From assembly GCF_000315915.1 (NCBI RefSeq), contig NC_020187.1, positions 1,426,001-1,490,000 on the forward strand: DNA of 64,000 nucleotides. Direction: 5' to 3'. A program made the position numbers and the translations under genes. Under the pieces are notes generated by a model. That model did no database searches and had not been told where the DNA came from. It saw only the letters and a list, made by a program, of their open reading frames with translations. This DNA comes from Henningerozyma blattae CBS 6284 (Eukaryota > Ascomycota > Saccharomycetes > Saccharomycetales > Saccharomycetaceae). Below, piece by piece: positions 50,540 through 62,400 of this stretch. Within the stretch, counting starts at the first letter, position 1, and the number at the start of each line of letters is the position of its first letter.

Positions 50540-50991
50540 TGACCAGTGGTCGAACTGTTCAAAATATTGTTGCTCATAGTTTAATTCTTAGTTAAGTAAT
50601 CTGTTTGAATAATTATTACATTATTATTATAAAAAATCTCCTTGATTCTTTCGAAAGGGAATATATAATATATACAGGATATACAATGAACAGTTATAAA
50701 CTTTTGAGATATTTTCGTGGTAATTTACAGTCCAAAAAATGGACAGATCCACCATCAACGAATTGATGGTCTGATATTAAAATAGAACCTATCACATCCT
50801 AATACCTTCTTAATATCACTACTTGGGTATTTTTAGTAGTAAGACCACGTATGCTTAATGCATGTTGGATTATTTATTATATTAAGTTGTTATTAGTTGT
50901 TGTATAAAGCCACAATCACGACTAAATTCATGCTTTATTAGCTGTTAACACAAACACACGACTTATGACACATAATGCCACAGCTCTGACA
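50540..50991 (+). mobile_element. solo LTR, 450-bp family, full copy
   Basis: A 452-bp element with ends TGACCAG...CTCTGACA and perfect GATAT target duplications (50535-50539 and 50992-50996). Almost identical to copy A at 26 kb over most of its length. It contains an 8-bp perfect stem ACCATCAA/TTGATGGT with a CGAA loop (50751-50770) and a smaller GTCC/GGAC stem (50730-50744). No tRNA gene is visible within several kb, unlike the other LTRs in the window. It lies about 300 bp upstream of the SDO1 start. Confidence 0.92.
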
Positions 50992-51285
50992 GATATAACT
51001 TAATAAGGATTTTCGTAGAGATATACTGTTATCCTGAAATATCATCGGAACTCAAGAAATAAACAATCATACTAATTAGTTTTAATTTTAATTATTTTCC
51101 GATTTATTTATTGAATATACAAATTTTCTTAAAAACACTTTTTTATATAATTTTAATTCTTTATTTTTTTAGAATCTGGCACTGTCTCTAAATCGGAAAG
51201 CTCATCGTTCTTGTGAGTTAGAGCAAAAGACTCTTGTAAAGAAATAATGTTTTTTTTTTACTTTCACTTTGATCTTTTATTAATT

Positions 51286-51657
51286 TTAAAAATTCACTCC
51301 TATGTATTTTTGTATTTTTTTATTATTAATGGAGTATCTCTCATCTGAATTAGTTGATTTTCTTTCAATATGTGATGATGATATTTCAGAACAATTTTTT
51401 TGTGATACGTTTGAAGTATTTTCGAAAGGTACTTTCTTTCTTGTATTGCTTGAAACTTTGTTTTGAACTTTATTACGATTTGCATATGATCTCTCCATAT
51501 TATACGGAGTTAATAGTGTTCTTTTTGAATTATGCACATAATTTTTATTTTCAAGATGCTCTGTTAAAATATCTCGAGCTTCCCAGTTACTTCCTACAAA
51601 TTGAATATTTTTATTTTTATCTTTATTTTGTTTTGAAATATAATTATCAATGGTCAT
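51286..51657 (-). CDS. small hypothetical protein
   Basis: ATG-initiated frame of 123 residues. The product is hydrophilic, Lys/Asn/Ser-rich, with no membrane segment and no family I recognise. It has short linear features: RTLLTPYN, which fits a destruction-box RxxL core, and a basic C-terminal end NNKKIQKYIGVNF. It stands alone between the LTR and PSR, about 370 bp of open frame in very AT-rich DNA. A real small, fast-evolving gene is plausible; a chance frame is not excluded. Confidence 0.4.
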   Translation of the reverse strand: MTIDNYISKQNKDKNKNIQFVGSNWEARDILTEHLENKNYVHNSKRTLLTPYNMERSYANRNKVQNKVSSNTRKKVPFENTSNVSQKNCSEISSSHIERKSTNSDERYSINNKKIQKYIGVNF

Positions 51658-52725
51658 GATAATATGAATAAATGCAATTTTTCAACGCAATACACAAGCA
51701 GATATTTAGAATCCTTGTAAATATATTAAGCTAATGGTGTAATTTATTTTATTTATACTGTAATTTTTTGTACTTTAATAGTATCTAATTATACTGTACA
51801 TCGGTTGACTTATTAATTATTGTAATAAAACTTTGAAGTTTTTAATTTAGAAATTATTTGGTGATATCTTGATATAAATTTTTTTACAGTTTGATATATG
51901 ACCTTAATTTTACAAAATTTAATTTTCTTGTCTTTTATTTTTTTTTTTACTAATTAGTGAAGAATGCTTTTACCTTTTCACCTTAAAATTGAAAAAGGAA
52001 GCCAAAAAGCGGCTAATAAAAATAAAATAAGAAATTAGGTAATTTTTTAAAATTTATAACAAACCATAAAGAAAAGAGAGCATTTTAAGGAAGATACACT
52101 GCATATTAATTTCTTATAGTACTTGTTCTTTTCTACTTCAGAAAATATTCAAAAAAATGCCAATAATTTTCTCTTGAGGATAAGTAGCCTCTAAGCAATG
52201 CTTGGGCTGTTAATCAAAAAAAAAAAAATTTAATTTTAACAAAGAAAGCTTTCCAAAAAAAAATAGTATGCTAAATTAGGAATATTTACTTCTCTGTGTA
52301 TGCAAATGCTAGTATATATAATATTTTTATTTATATATATTTCTATATCTATATTATTTAAAAAGAAAGAGCAATTAGTTATTATTAAGTTGAATTTTAT
52401 TAATCATTTCTAATAAATTATATTTTTGAATTTCAATATTTAGATACTGATTTTTTTTCACGAAGTTGGTGCAAATTATTTCTATCCTTTTATTTTTATT
52501 TTTATTTTTATTTATTTTTTAAAAAATAATTTTTTATTGAAAGTCTGTTATAGTAGAATAGATTATTAATTAGGCATATAGAAAGATGGAAATATTAAAA
52601 GAACATCAAGATTGAAATGGCATTACTCAATATCAATCAAATGCAAAAGAGTCGTAAAATTACAAAACAAAATTTATTGTTAAAAAGTTTGGAAATATGC
52701 AGTTTTAAAGTAAGAATTGTTTTTA
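51658..52725. other. intergenic 3' of PSR
   Basis: About 1.1 kb of very AT-rich sequence with poly-T and poly-A tracts and a TTTTTATTTTTA repeat near 52490-52520. No gene recognised. Confidence 0.5.
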
Positions 52726-54180
52726 TCATATCGTTACATCCAAGATCTTCCCAACATCATCAACTGAAACGTGTGATAAATCTTTTAATAAAGGTAATAT
52801 ATCAATCAATTCATTATCATGAGTATCAGAAAACCATGATGATATTGGAATGGCATGTTGTGGATGAAAGATATAAGATGCAGGTGAGTTGTCTAAAATA
52901 ATAATATCATGTAATGGCCTACCAATTTGTGATAAATTTTTTATAAAATTATTTTCATAATTATAACATGCGTCTCTAAATAATCTATGATTGATCAAGT
53001 TATGATCTTTGTCTAATAAATCCAACAAAGGGTTTGCATAACGAGACAAACTTGCAGTAAAGATTACAATTTCATACCATTTTTTCACTTCTCTTAAAAA
53101 CCTATCAACGCCAGGTCTCTTAATGACATATACGTTATGTATTTGACCATCTTCAATTTCTATTGGTAAAATAAAGTCCGGATTATTAATAAATTTAAAA
53201 CTAGAATGAACTAAAGTTTCATCTAAATCAAGAATCAAACATTTTTTATGCTTATCCTTTGAATCCTTTGGCGGTAATAAAGAGCTACAACCTGGTGCAT
53301 GATACTGATCTGGTTGAAGTGCGGTCAAATCTAATATATAGTCACTATCACCTCCAAGACTACCTTGTAGATTATCATTTGGATTATTATTTACAATGAT
53401 ATTATTGTTGTTATCATTCTGAATATTATTATTATCACCTTTATTTATATTTGATTCTTCATCTACCATAGTTGAATTTTCACCTGCATGAGGAGTATGC
53501 TGTGACTTTTCTAATAATGAACTATTAATTTCGTGAGAGGTACTAACGGAACTGTTGTCTGCATTATAAAAATCTTCTTCATCATCGAGCTCTTTCTTTA
53601 AATCGTCTTGATTCACTTTAACCTCTGTGTCTGCATAATACTCATCATCAAAATCGTCATTTTTATCAATTTTAGAAGTTCTAATTTTTTTTTTCGTTTT
53701 ATTGTGATGAGTTTTGTTTTTATTAGAATGTTTATCATGAGAATGCTTATGATGCTGTTTAGATTTCTTCCTAATATGGTTTTCTTCTTCCCGATCCAAA
53801 TTCAAATCTTCATCATCCGCATTAGCGGTAGTTGTAGTAGTAGTTATGTTTATATTTTTCAATTGTGAAATTGTATATGGATCTAATTGCTTCTTGGCAC
53901 TATTATTGTTATGACTTGCGTGACTTTCATTATTTTCGTTCAAATTAGAGGTAGAGGTGGTATTATTATTTGCGTCCTTTTTTAGCATAGAACCATCATA
54001 GTCACTGGACTTAGACTTCGAACTAGAAGCTAAGACATTCCTATTATTCGGAGTACCAATTGACACTGCTGTAGAAGTAGCTATGGATTTGCTATTTTGG
54101 ATATTATTCTTGGCAACGCTCTTGGCATTGCCATTATTTCTCACAGGCTCATCATCAGGGTGAGAGCTACAGCAAAACAT
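52726..54180 (-). CDS. PSR2: Psr1/Psr2 plasma-membrane phosphatase
   Basis: HAD/FCP-type phosphatase needed with Whi2 for the general stress and sodium response. The product is 484 residues (yeast Psr1 427, Psr2 397). The catalytic DxDxT motif is DLDET at 318-322, within [11 protein letters not shown], and the C-terminal phosphatase fold is complete ([24 protein letters not shown], then [13 protein letters not shown]). The N-terminal 300 residues are Asn/His/Asp/Lys-rich. The start MFCCSS keeps a CC pair suited to palmitoylation but lacks the MGFI... opening of the yeast proteins. PSR1 and PSR2 are ohnologues; POM34 and MEU1 nearby suggest PSR2, COX17 nearby suggests PSR1. Confidence 0.92.
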   Translation of the reverse strand: MFCCSSHPDDEPVRNNGNAKSVAKNNIQNSKSIATSTAVSIGTPNNRNVLASSSKSKSSDYDGSMLKKDANNNTTSTSNLNENNESHASHNNNSAKKQLDPYTISQLKNINITTTTTTANADDEDLNLDREEENHIRKKSKQHHKHSHDKHSNKNKTHHNKTKKKIRTSKIDKNDDFDDEYYADTEVKVNQDDLKKELDDEEDFYNADNSSVSTSHEINSSLLEKSQHTPHAGENSTMVDEESNINKGDNNNIQNDNNNNIIVNNNPNDNLQGSLGGDSDYILDLTALQPDQYHAPGCSSLLPPKDSKDKHKKCLILDLDETLVHSSFKFINNPDFILPIEIEDGQIHNVYVIKRPGVDRFLREVKKWYEIVIFTASLSRYANPLLDLLDKDHNLINHRLFRDACYNYENNFIKNLSQIGRPLHDIIILDNSPASYIFHPQHAIPISSWFSDTHDNELIDILPLLKDLSHVSVDDVGKILDVTI

Positions 54181-55588
54181 TATAGAGAAAAAAATATACT
54201 ACTACCAAAAAAACCCAAAACAAAACAGTTACTATTTATGGATCTGTTATGCGCCAGTATCTATTGGTTCTATCTGATATTTATATATCTTGTATGTATT
54301 TTATACTCAACCACCTGCGAAGAAAAAAAATTCTATCTACACGACTAATTTGCCTAAATGTGGGGGGTATTTCATATAGTGAATAGCAAAAAAAAGAGCA
54401 GTCAATCAACGAGCTTGACCCTTGTGAAAACACTTATTATAAAGGAGGGAATGTCGAAAACTAGTTGAAAAATTGTAAAAATTAATATAGTTATATGTAG
54501 AAAAATACCCTCTCGATAGCTACTCGATCCAAAGCTTCCATTCTCATATGTTATTCGTTTCAGTTATCTAAGTTTCTTCAAGCTAGCCATCACTCTGCAA
54601 AAGTGAAATTTTATTTCATCAATCGGTTGACCATTTTTGCCTCGATACCGAGATTTCTTTTTTCAGTTTTTTTTTATTTTTTTCAGTTTTTTCAATTTTT
54701 TTAAAAAATATTTTCTATTTCGTCATTTTACCCCTTTAGGATTTTTCATTTTTTTTCATTTTTTCTGTAATTACGATTTTGAAAAATTATTATCGCTTTT
54801 GGATATATTACTTTGTAGCATCAGTAACTAATTGCATTTAGGAATTTGATATTCATAATTGGACAAGAATTTTCCTTAAGGATGGGAATGGAAATGTTAA
54901 AATGGTCTCATGCATTTTAGCTTATTGAAAATGTAAGTTGATAAAAGTTTTGTACTATTTTTTGTACTAATTTTCTTTAGCGACATACTCAGATAATTTT
55001 AAGTTTATCTGACCGTACTTTTGCTTTCGAGTTGTATGGTTTTTACAAGAAAAACATGATGCGTCTGCTTATTTAAGCCAAGGAAAAAAGACACGTAATG
55101 GGGATTGACTAGGTGAGATTAGTCATGTAGGAAATATTTTTCCGAAGTGACCATCTAACTTCGAGATTTTGTTTTTGCAGTAAGGAGACAACAAGGACAT
55201 TTATAGAGAAAAAGTTTCTCTAGATGTTGCAAAGAAGGCAAGAGCATTTGTGTTTTAACGTTCAAGGAGAAAAAAACATGACTTTTAGTATGATTCTTGC
55301 TATTATTTTTGAAGTAGAGTGAAAGAAGGAAATTGATATTATATAAATAAACAAATAGGGTTCTGTATTTCTTTAAGCTAAAAAGGGTTTAGCTTGCTTA
55401 ATTAAAGGCCGCTTACTAGTTGGTAGCGCCTCATCTTAGCCCGAAAATTCATTTTTTTTTTTTGAAGCGATGGCTTTTGAATAGAGGAAAAAAAATTATA
55501 TCAAAAAAAGAAACAGTCATTATAGAGTAAAGAGAAATGAAGAACAAAGCAAAGCTGAATTGTAAATATTAGATAAGATCATCCAAAT
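54181..55588. other. PSR/POM34 divergent promoter
   Basis: About 1.4 kb. Contains a T-rich tract at 54655-54770 and a stretch with TTTTTCCGAAGTGAC near 55138-55152. No ORF or RNA gene recognised. Confidence 0.5.
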
Positions 55589-57064
55589 ATGGCAGTAAAT
55601 GATTTCCATAATGCAAGTGTGTTTAGTAGTAATCGCTTAAATAGCTTACGCAATGATCCATCAAACATGTCGAGTATGAATAAGCCATTCAATACTCCAT
55701 CCAAACCAATTTCAAAAGATAAATTTACCTCTATTAAAGATACTTTGATTAAAGAGTCTCCTAGATATTTAAAATCTATTTCTACGGACCCTATTTTCCA
55801 AAATGATACGTCTAATTTAACTGGTAATGAAAATCCTTTCAATTCTAATAATCAAGATAATTTAGGAACTTTCAATAATATTAAATTACTCGATGACAAT
55901 AGTAATAATAATAACACTATTAGTAACAACATGAATATAGCATCACCTATTGATTCTTTAAATTTCTATAATTTAAGCCACATGTCTAACAATACGTCAT
56001 CGAATTATGAAGTATTACCAGAAAGAAATATTACTAGTGATAGCCAATCCCAAGATAATAATATTAATGTTGTTAATAATATCCAAAATGAATTAACTTT
56101 AGGTAGTTATGAAAATCCTATTTTGAAAAAATTATCTCATAGAACAATTAATAAAGAATTTGAATTACAAAAAATTATTGCTAGTACATTAATCTTAGCT
56201 ATGTTATCAATTATTATAAAATTTATTAAATTATTTATTCATCATTCAAAATATGGGATAAAATTATATCTTTTGCCAAGTGATGCCACTTCAATCAATT
56301 TACAGTTTAATGCATTCAACACAGATATTAATATACATTTTAATTTCAGGTATGATATCAATTATGATAAGATTTACTTTTTAATTCAATGTATTTTAGT
56401 TCTTAATATTTTGATTTCTCTTTGGAAATTATCTAAAAACGTTAAATATGATGATTTAAAATTATCGAAACACCAAATGGAATTATTGGGCTTAAATGAT
56501 CGTAATTCAAAAAATTATAAAAGATCCCAGCTATCAAAATATAATGATAGAAGAAAATCACAAACTAAACCACATATGATCCAATTAAATAGAAATATTC
56601 ATTATTCAAATTCCAATCAACGTCAACAACATGAATTAACCTCTGTAACCACTAAGAGTGGAAATTTGAATGAAACTCCTTATTTGTTTAAATCTTTAAT
56701 GACCCCAAGTAAATTGAAAGAATTTCAATCAAATAAACAAACTACATCCTCATCTGCATTTCAAAGACAACCATACTCCCATATTAATAACAATTCGAAT
56801 TTCCAAAGAACAATGTTTAATAATCTAGCTTATAACAATGGCACGAATAATAATAATGCGACCATTATTAATAATAATAGTAGTAATAATCCTATGATAA
56901 CAGGATCGAATTTATTTGGCAATTCAAATAATAATAATACTAATTTTAATATTCATAATTCAATATCAACACCAAACACAAATTCAAATGGTACATCAAT
57001 TGCATATATCCCAAGCAGTAAATATACGTATATGATGAATACACCAACTCCAAAGAAGATATGA
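55589..57064 (+). CDS. POM34: nuclear pore membrane protein Pom34
   Basis: Transmembrane nucleoporin that anchors the pore with Pom152 and Ndc1. The product is 491 residues (yeast 299), so it is much longer, mostly through Asn/Ser-rich tracts at both ends. The conserved core begins GSYENPILKKLSHRTINKEFELQKI. Two membrane segments are at about 190-212 and 260-282 (ILVLNILISLWKL), followed by LSKHQMELLGL. The C-terminus carries the family motif YIPSSKYTYMMNTPTPKK, which clinches the assignment. It lies between PSR and MEU1 as in S. cerevisiae. Confidence 0.94.
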   Translation: MAVNDFHNASVFSSNRLNSLRNDPSNMSSMNKPFNTPSKPISKDKFTSIKDTLIKESPRYLKSISTDPIFQNDTSNLTGNENPFNSNNQDNLGTFNNIKLLDDNSNNNNTISNNMNIASPIDSLNFYNLSHMSNNTSSNYEVLPERNITSDSQSQDNNINVVNNIQNELTLGSYENPILKKLSHRTINKEFELQKIIASTLILAMLSIIIKFIKLFIHHSKYGIKLYLLPSDATSINLQFNAFNTDINIHFNFRYDINYDKIYFLIQCILVLNILISLWKLSKNVKYDDLKLSKHQMELLGLNDRNSKNYKRSQLSKYNDRRKSQTKPHMIQLNRNIHYSNSNQRQQHELTSVTTKSGNLNETPYLFKSLMTPSKLKEFQSNKQTTSSSAFQRQPYSHINNNSNFQRTMFNNLAYNNGTNNNNATIINNNSSNNPMITGSNLFGNSNNNNTNFNIHNSISTPNTNSNGTSIAYIPSSKYTYMMNTPTPKKI

Positions 57065-57269
57065 ATTTACATTACAAATATTTTTGGATTGCATTTCATT
57101 GTAAATCACAATGGACAAAAAACAAAAAAACAAATAGAATTCAGAATGGTTAATGTATTGATAATAATATAGGCATATATATATACGTAGATATGTTTAT
57201 AAAGAATTTTTAAAATTAATTGAACAATAATGAGACATAATTATGTTACGAAGTCATCATTTCGATAGA

Positions 57270-58232
57270 TCACCAATAATCTGGGAATAAGAATCTTAAT
57301 TTACTTAAAGTTTCCTTTGACATAGCTTCTGGTTTTGTTGAGATGGACATCTTAATACTACCTTTCAAGCCATCACCATTTACTAAAAATTCTGGTAATT
57401 CATTAGCCATCTTATTAATAATATTGGAAGCCAATTTATTAGCGTTTTGACCATTATTAGTTAAATTACCAATGACTTGTTCCACGGTGACTGGTTCCTC
57501 ATCATCTTTCCAAGCATCATAATCTGTAGACATACAAATCATTTGATAAGGTAATTCACATTCACGAGCCAACTTAGCTTCTGGCAAGACAGACATATTA
57601 ATGACATCACCCCCCAATAATCTATACATTTTAGACTCAGCTCTTGTAGAGAATTGAGGTCCTTCCATACAAACGACAGTCAAGTCTTTGTTATAATGTA
57701 ATAAACAAGGTTCATCTGATTCTTCATTTGTAAGAGTACTTTTAAAATTATTATAAATATAAGAAGCAAAGCTTGAAGAGAATGGATTACCAAACATGAC
57801 ATGACCAACTAACCCAGTATCATTAAAATAAGAAGATTCTCTAATACCTTTAGTTCTGTCAATAATTTGTTGTGGAAGAACAAAGTCTCTTGGCTTGATG
57901 TGTTGTTGAAGAGAACCGACAGCACTAAAGGATAGCACACCTTTGCATTTTAAATGTTTCAAAGCAGCCATGTTGGCTCTGAATGGGATTCTAGTTGGAG
58001 GATATTCATGGTTAAGACCATGTCTTGCAATAAATGCAACATGCAAATGTGATGAGGAGTTACCTTTGAATTTGGAAATTGTTATAGAAGATGAAGTGGT
58101 CCCCCATGGAGTTTCCATAGGTGGCAATACAGCAATAGGTTCTAAACAATCCAAATGATATAAACCGGTACCACCAATGATACCTAGATCTAATGAGCCG
58201 TTGAAAACGGATGGCAAGCTTCTAACAGTCAT
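57270..58232 (-). CDS. MEU1: methylthioadenosine phosphorylase
   Basis: 5'-methylthioadenosine phosphorylase of the methionine salvage pathway; it also removes the MTA by-product of polyamine synthesis. The product is 320 residues (yeast 337). PNP-family signatures are present: [10 protein letters not shown] (16-25) near the N-terminus, the phosphate-site block [34 protein letters not shown], and the substrate block [11 protein letters not shown] with [18 protein letters not shown]. Neighbours POM34 and COX17 fit the known order. Confidence 0.97.
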   Translation of the reverse strand: MTVRSLPSVFNGSLDLGIIGGTGLYHLDCLEPIAVLPPMETPWGTTSSSITISKFKGNSSSHLHVAFIARHGLNHEYPPTRIPFRANMAALKHLKCKGVLSFSAVGSLQQHIKPRDFVLPQQIIDRTKGIRESSYFNDTGLVGHVMFGNPFSSSFASYIYNNFKSTLTNEESDEPCLLHYNKDLTVVCMEGPQFSTRAESKMYRLLGGDVINMSVLPEAKLARECELPYQMICMSTDYDAWKDDEEPVTVEQVIGNLTNNGQNANKLASNIINKMANELPEFLVNGDGLKGSIKMSISTKPEAMSKETLSKLRFLFPDYW

Positions 58233-58596
58233 ATTTGCGTTGCTGTGTCGGTTAATTTATGTGTAATATGATCTCATCTCATCTCAGTTCATCGACATAT
58301 ATATATATACATGTGCAAATGAAAAAAAAGAAAAACTAAACAAAAAAAAATTATAACATTTTGGAAAATAATCTCCGGATCGATTACTTAAACAGGTAAA
58401 ATATTCCGCTTATGATAATGTAAAATTAATAATCATCTACTTATTTATTTAACAGGGATATACAGGATAAAATAGAATAGATAAAAATAATACATATTGA
58501 GGTGATTTAAACAGGAAGAAAGTGGTTAAGAGGTAAATTAGATGTAAGAATATATGAAATTATAACAGAAGAGAAAGGGAGGCGGGCGAAGGTTAA
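58233..58596. other. MEU1/COX17 intergenic
   Basis: About 360 bp, AT-rich, with a TATATATATATA tract near 58297. No gene seen. Confidence 0.5.
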
Positions 58597-58800
58597 TTAT
58601 ATCTCGAAGCCGTACCCTTTCATACATTCTTTGTACTTATTAATAAATTCTGTACACTTGGTAGACTCTTGACCATTAAACAAGATACATTGATCACGCT
58701 CTTCTTTCTGTTCCGTGCAGACACAACATGGCTTAGGTTTTTCTTCAGAGGCAGAATTTTCTTGTTTAGAAATATCACTTGATTGTAAGGTTTCAGACAT
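58597..58800 (-). CDS. COX17: mitochondrial copper chaperone Cox17
   Basis: Copper chaperone of the intermembrane space that delivers copper to Sco1 and Cox11 for cytochrome oxidase. The product is 67 residues (yeast 69). The copper site is KPCCVC (C25, C26, C28). Twin Cx9C motifs are C28-x9-C38 and C49-x9-C59, required for Mia40-dependent oxidative folding. The C-terminus reads ECMKGYGFEI, almost the same as the yeast protein. The N-terminal 20 residues are variable. Confidence 0.97.
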   Translation of the reverse strand: MSETLQSSDISKQENSASEEKPKPCCVCTEQKEERDQCILFNGQESTKCTEFINKYKECMKGYGFEI

Positions 58801-59419
58801 AGTTTAGTAATTAATCAATGTTGTGTATTTGAGATTGTCTTTATATAGTTAAAAAGAAAAGTATCCAACGTATAAAAGGCAAAAAAATATGAAGAATTAA
58901 ATAACATATATATATATATATGAATGGTATAAATATGCAAGTGCCTCTTGCATCCCGATTAATTAATGATCCGGGGTGGCGTGACCGTAAAAATAAATAT
59001 TCTGTAGCACGTGATTTTTATTTTTATTATTAATAATTATAATTTTTTATTTTAAGATTTTCGGAGTACCTGGAAAGCTTCTGTGGAGTCAGCAGACAAA
59101 CATTCTTTCAGAAACTTGGGGGGCTCTTTGGAGGGATTTATAGTGAGAAATTGACAAATTAAAGTAAATTGAATATGAAACATGGGCTAATTGTTTGGTT
59201 GGTCTCCCAATTTTCCTTAATTGCGCTAGGGGTTACCATTTTCCGCTAAATTTCCCATCAGGCCAAATCTGGCAAGAGATATTTTAGAGATTGGCTTTTG
59301 ATCGTATAGATATATGATTGATATCAACAGTCGATGTTATTGCCTTTTTAATGATAAGAATGACAGTTTATAGCTATTATAGATTGGTAAAGATATAAAA
59401 TTGGTACAAAAATTATACA
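58801..59419. other. COX17/CYR1 divergent promoter
   Basis: About 620 bp. Includes an AT tract near 58906-58921 and a CACGTG box at 59011-59016. No gene recognised. Confidence 0.5.
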
Positions 59420-62400
59420 ATGGTGGGCTCTATCGATCCCCGTAAACCAAAGGACATGAATTATAGACAAGAATCTACAAGTCATTTAAATACTCCATCA
59501 CCAGCATCATTCATAACAGCTAATTTAGATACTGATGATTCATCAAATTCTAATGTTAACATTGAAGACTCCTCAGTGAGTGCAGTAGCAGGCCCCACAA
59601 TCACTCATCTATCGACATTGGCGACTGACTCCACAGATTATTCTGGAGTGTTTGATTCTCCAGAGATATATCTACAACCCACGAAAAATGTTACTGAGGA
59701 TCATACAAAGCGAATCACAGTGCCACGAGTTCATGAACAATTAGTCAGGCAACGTGCTTGCTCGTTAGGATCAAAGGTTGCCAATATAGATATTTCTAAA
59801 GATGTAGATGCATGGAAAAAAATCGCTTCTGATAGGATCGCTTCTGATAGGATCGATTCCCCGTCCGAATTTGTTACGAATCATTTATCGGCCTCATCAT
59901 ATACGATAAGTCAACCTCATCATTCTTGTTCTAATCCGCATTTGAATTTCCAAGACGCTTCGGATATTACTTCACATTGTCTCCCTAAAAGATTAAATGA
60001 TAGACGAGATCAAGGGGAAACTCCAGACAAGACTTCTCCAGCCGTGCCTGAAAATAAAACTAATTCACATAGGAATTTACACTCTCCTTTACATTCTCCA
60101 TCACATTCTACAAGAAACTCCATAGATCAACAACAACAACAACAACAACAACATCATCATCATCAGTATTCACGTGCATCTAAAGATACCAATGTAACTC
60201 ATCAATCAGAGTCACATACTACTTCTTTATTATCAAGACATAAAATAGTACCTCCTTCAAAACTATTAACCTCGATGCAGCCACCAAAAGTAATCCAACA
60301 GAAATCAAGTAACACAATGCAAACTTCAACGTCTTATAAATCAGACTCTGCTTCATCAAGATCAAATAGACATAGTTCATTATCTTCAACGAATTCAACT
60401 GGTGGCAGTACAAGTCATAAAATCCATGAAGTGCTGGAAAAGAAAATTGATTCATCTACAACGTTAAATTCTGCAGGAAAAATACTCGAATCTCCTTTCT
60501 CATTGGTGAAGAAACTAGGCACTTCTGTAATGCATCCTCCTTCAAGCCCCCATCACCAACATTCTTCAGAACCTCAACATCTCTCGGAATCTCAACCTTA
60601 CTACCATCATCATCATCATCACCATTCTCACGATGATTCAACCAAATTTCTTACAGCTACAGCTCATCATGAGACTAGTTTTACAAGTATGAGTAATATA
60701 TCTCCAAAAACTTCCTTAGAGCGGGAAGAAACAGTATCCAGATCTTCTTTACATAGAGAGGAAGTTTCACCAAGATCTTCTCTACACAAAGATTCAAGAA
60801 GGTCCTCTCTTCACAAGGAAAAAGTGAATTCACGAAAATCTTCTCTACATAAGGAAAAAACAGAGTCACGAAGATCTTCCATGCATAAAGACAAAACATC
60901 AACACCAAAATCCTCCTTACACGAAGCAGTATCATCGCCTTCCTCACATAGTAAAGATCTACCTCACACTAATAAGGATGAAATCCTACAATCAAAACCT
61001 CATCGAAGTATTTCTAGAGAAACTACGATCTCTCCAAGTAATTCTTTTACAGACAATCGAGAATCAACCATCGTTACCTCATCGACTCATCAGGGTAATA
61101 CAATTGATACGCGCAGGAGTTCACTCGATACCCGTAGAAACTCAATCAATATTCATCGAAATTCAATCGACTCTACATTATTAGATGCAAAAACCCCATC
61201 ACCTAAATCGAGAAGACCTTCATATGTCTCTGAAAATTCTATAAATACTAATCCATCAATCCATTACTGTGTGGAGGAAACAAATTATCCAAATGATTCT
61301 ACTAATGAATATATTCTTACACCTTCCAACTACCCAATATTGGATACATTAACTTGCAGTACACCAGAAGGACATTCTTTAATTTCTTCACCTACCTCTG
61401 TCAAAAAAATATCTTCTGATACCTCTTATTTTAGTTCGGTACCAAGTGACAGTTTAGAAATTAAAGAACATTCTCATTTGAATCAAGTATCAGAGGAAAC
61501 TAGCATAAACAGAGGTGCTACATCTAATATAGAACACTTAACTGATCAAAATTCTCATGATACCAATATGCACAATAATGACATTGGATCTGAGAGTTCC
61601 CAGGATGACAAAGACCCTATTTTAACTTCAAATAATGTAACTAAATCAACTCATGGCTTACATGGAATGAGAAGACGATCTTACGAAAGGAAAAGAGATT
61701 CCTTTAAAACATTAGCTGAAGAGCCTCCAATATCTAATTTACAACATAACCGTAAAGTAAGTTTTTCACTTTCAAATACCGATGAGGAAAATTCTTTACA
61801 ACAAGCACATAAGAATTATGCCAAAAATCATTTGCTTGAAACCACTATGGATAAACCTGATTCATATAATAATACCGATCGTAATGTTCAAATAATAGAA
61901 CCTAGTAAACAAGAAAGTTCTAAGTATTCTCATGGACACAAAACTTCTGATCATGATAGACATGCTAATCCTCATTTTAGAAAAACACAGTCAATAACTA
62001 ATGCAAAATCACTAGTAGAATATGAGAAGAAGAAAGTAGACCAATTTTTAGCCCATTCTCATAGAACTTCTTCAAACGAATCAAAAGATCATGAACTCCT
62101 AACAGATAAGAGACGTCATAGTCTGGCTCCTATATTTAATAACACTATATCAGATGCAATCCAAAAGACAACTTCATTTGTAATTAATAATCCAGTTCAC
62201 GCTAGGCTATCAGACCATCAGTCAACAATGAATAATGGATTGTTTCATCATGAAAATTCATCTAAGAATTACCATGATAAATCTTCAGAAGATGATAGCT
62301 TAATTCATTTTAGATTTAATATTTCTAGACATGATTCTGACAGTTCTTACGCCACTGCAAATAATGATTCAGAAAGTTTTGTAGATAGTATCGATACCAC

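Noticed and set aside
55138..55160. TTTTTCCGAAGTGA, similar to a CDEIII core
   Set aside because: No CDEI at 80-160 bp on the correct side, and flanking DNA is not strongly AT-biased.
59006..59070. Second centromere-like pattern: CACGTGA, AT-rich stretch, TTTTCGGAG
   Set aside because: The right-hand motif does not match CDEIII in sequence or orientation and the AT segment is too short.
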